Origin: Nitrospirota bacterium
GTDB lineage: Bacteria > Nitrospirota > Thermodesulfovibrionia > Thermodesulfovibrionales > Magnetobacteriaceae
Reading direction: 5' to 3'
Length of the DNA: 6,333 nt
NCBI GenBank assembly: GCA_015233485.1
Contig: JADFXO010000235.1
Location: 1 to 6,333, forward strand
Position 1 is the first letter of the stretch; each line of letters begins with the position of its first letter. Shown here piece by piece: positions 6,150-6,333 of the stretch. The notes beneath the pieces are model-generated. The model ran no database searches. It saw only the letters and a list, made by a program, of their open reading frames with translations, and was not told the DNA's origin. The translations under genes were made by a program, and so were the position numbers.

Positions 6150-6333
6150 ATGAGTTTAACAATAAGTACTAATATGCCGAGCTTAAACGCTCAGAATAGT
6201 CTTCAGAAGATTCAATCCGCCTTGCCGAATATAATGGCGCAGCTTTCCTCTGGCTATCAGATTAATTCGGCGGCAGATAATGCAGCGGGGCTGGCCATTG
6301 CCACGACTATGAACTCCGACGTTAATGCTTATG
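6150..6333 (+). CDS. Flagellin, N-terminal fragment (cut by window end)
   Basis: The 61 visible residues are the conserved D0/D1 start of bacterial flagellin. The pattern includes ISTNMPSLNAQNSL at 5-18, then QLSSGYQINSAADNAAG at 31-47 and LAIAT at 48-52, which matches the family's LSSG-x-x-INSA-x-D-x-AAGLAIA block. Flagellin is exported through the flagellar type III apparatus without a cleaved signal peptide and polymerises into the filament. The N-terminal helix seen here packs with the C-terminal helix to build the filament core. The start is fixed by a GGAGG ribosome site, and a strong promoter lies 70-100 bases upstream. The remaining gene, and any export chaperone or FliD/FliS neighbours, lie beyond the window. 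Variation such as Y36 and Q37 where many flagellins have LR is unremarkable. Confidence 0.93.
   Translation, partial: MSLTISTNMPSLNAQNSLQKIQSALPNIMAQLSSGYQINSAADNAAGLAIATTMNSDVNAY

Overview
The window comes from a bacterium with flagella and a base composition of roughly 40-45% GC by eye. The last 184 bases encode the N-terminus of a bacterial flagellin with a sigma70-type promoter and a strong GGAGG ribosome binding site. No gene fixes the taxon. The mix of an Eco57I-like methylase locus, a HEPN pair and a flagellin would fit several environmental Gram-negative lineages, such as Nitrospirota or the former deltaproteobacteria, but that is only an impression.

Layout: (1) Positions 1-4507, plus strand, form a defence-type operon. 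It starts with the 3' portion of a large COG1002/Eco57I-type N6-adenine DNA methylase or type IIG restriction-modification enzyme, whose 5' end lies outside the window. This gene is now split in two: the methyltransferase half ends at 1979, and the C-terminal specificity half continues one frame back, to 2779. It overlaps by ATGA with a COG4637-like ABC/AAA ATPase (2776-3912). That in turn overlaps by ATGA with a small DUF4276-like, possibly TOPRIM-like protein (3909-4439), whose last ~27 residues have slipped into the -1 frame and run to 4507. (2) On the minus strand and convergent with this operon, a two-gene cassette encodes a ~95-aa protein of unknown function (5262-4975) and, directly abutting it (TGA-ATG), a 124-aa HEPN-domain protein (4974-4600). 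(3) Positions 5266-6050 hold no convincing gene. They contain a long imperfect inverted repeat (two 36-bp arms, 29/36 identical, including a perfect 15-bp core) and look like a graveyard of repeat or mobile DNA. (4) From 6052 there is a promoter, a leader with a small stem-loop, and the flagellin start.

How it fits together: the first block reads as a methylation-based restriction system with an attached ATPase plus TOPRIM-like effector pair. This is analogous in logic, but not demonstrated homologous, to two-gene OLD/PARIS-type defences. The HEPN cassette looks like a toxin-antitoxin or abortive-infection module. Two of the three genes in the defence operon carry frame lesions, each near a run of A residues. 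This means a decaying island, sequence error, or (less likely) slippage-controlled expression. The whole block would be a defence island inserted upstream of a core motility gene.
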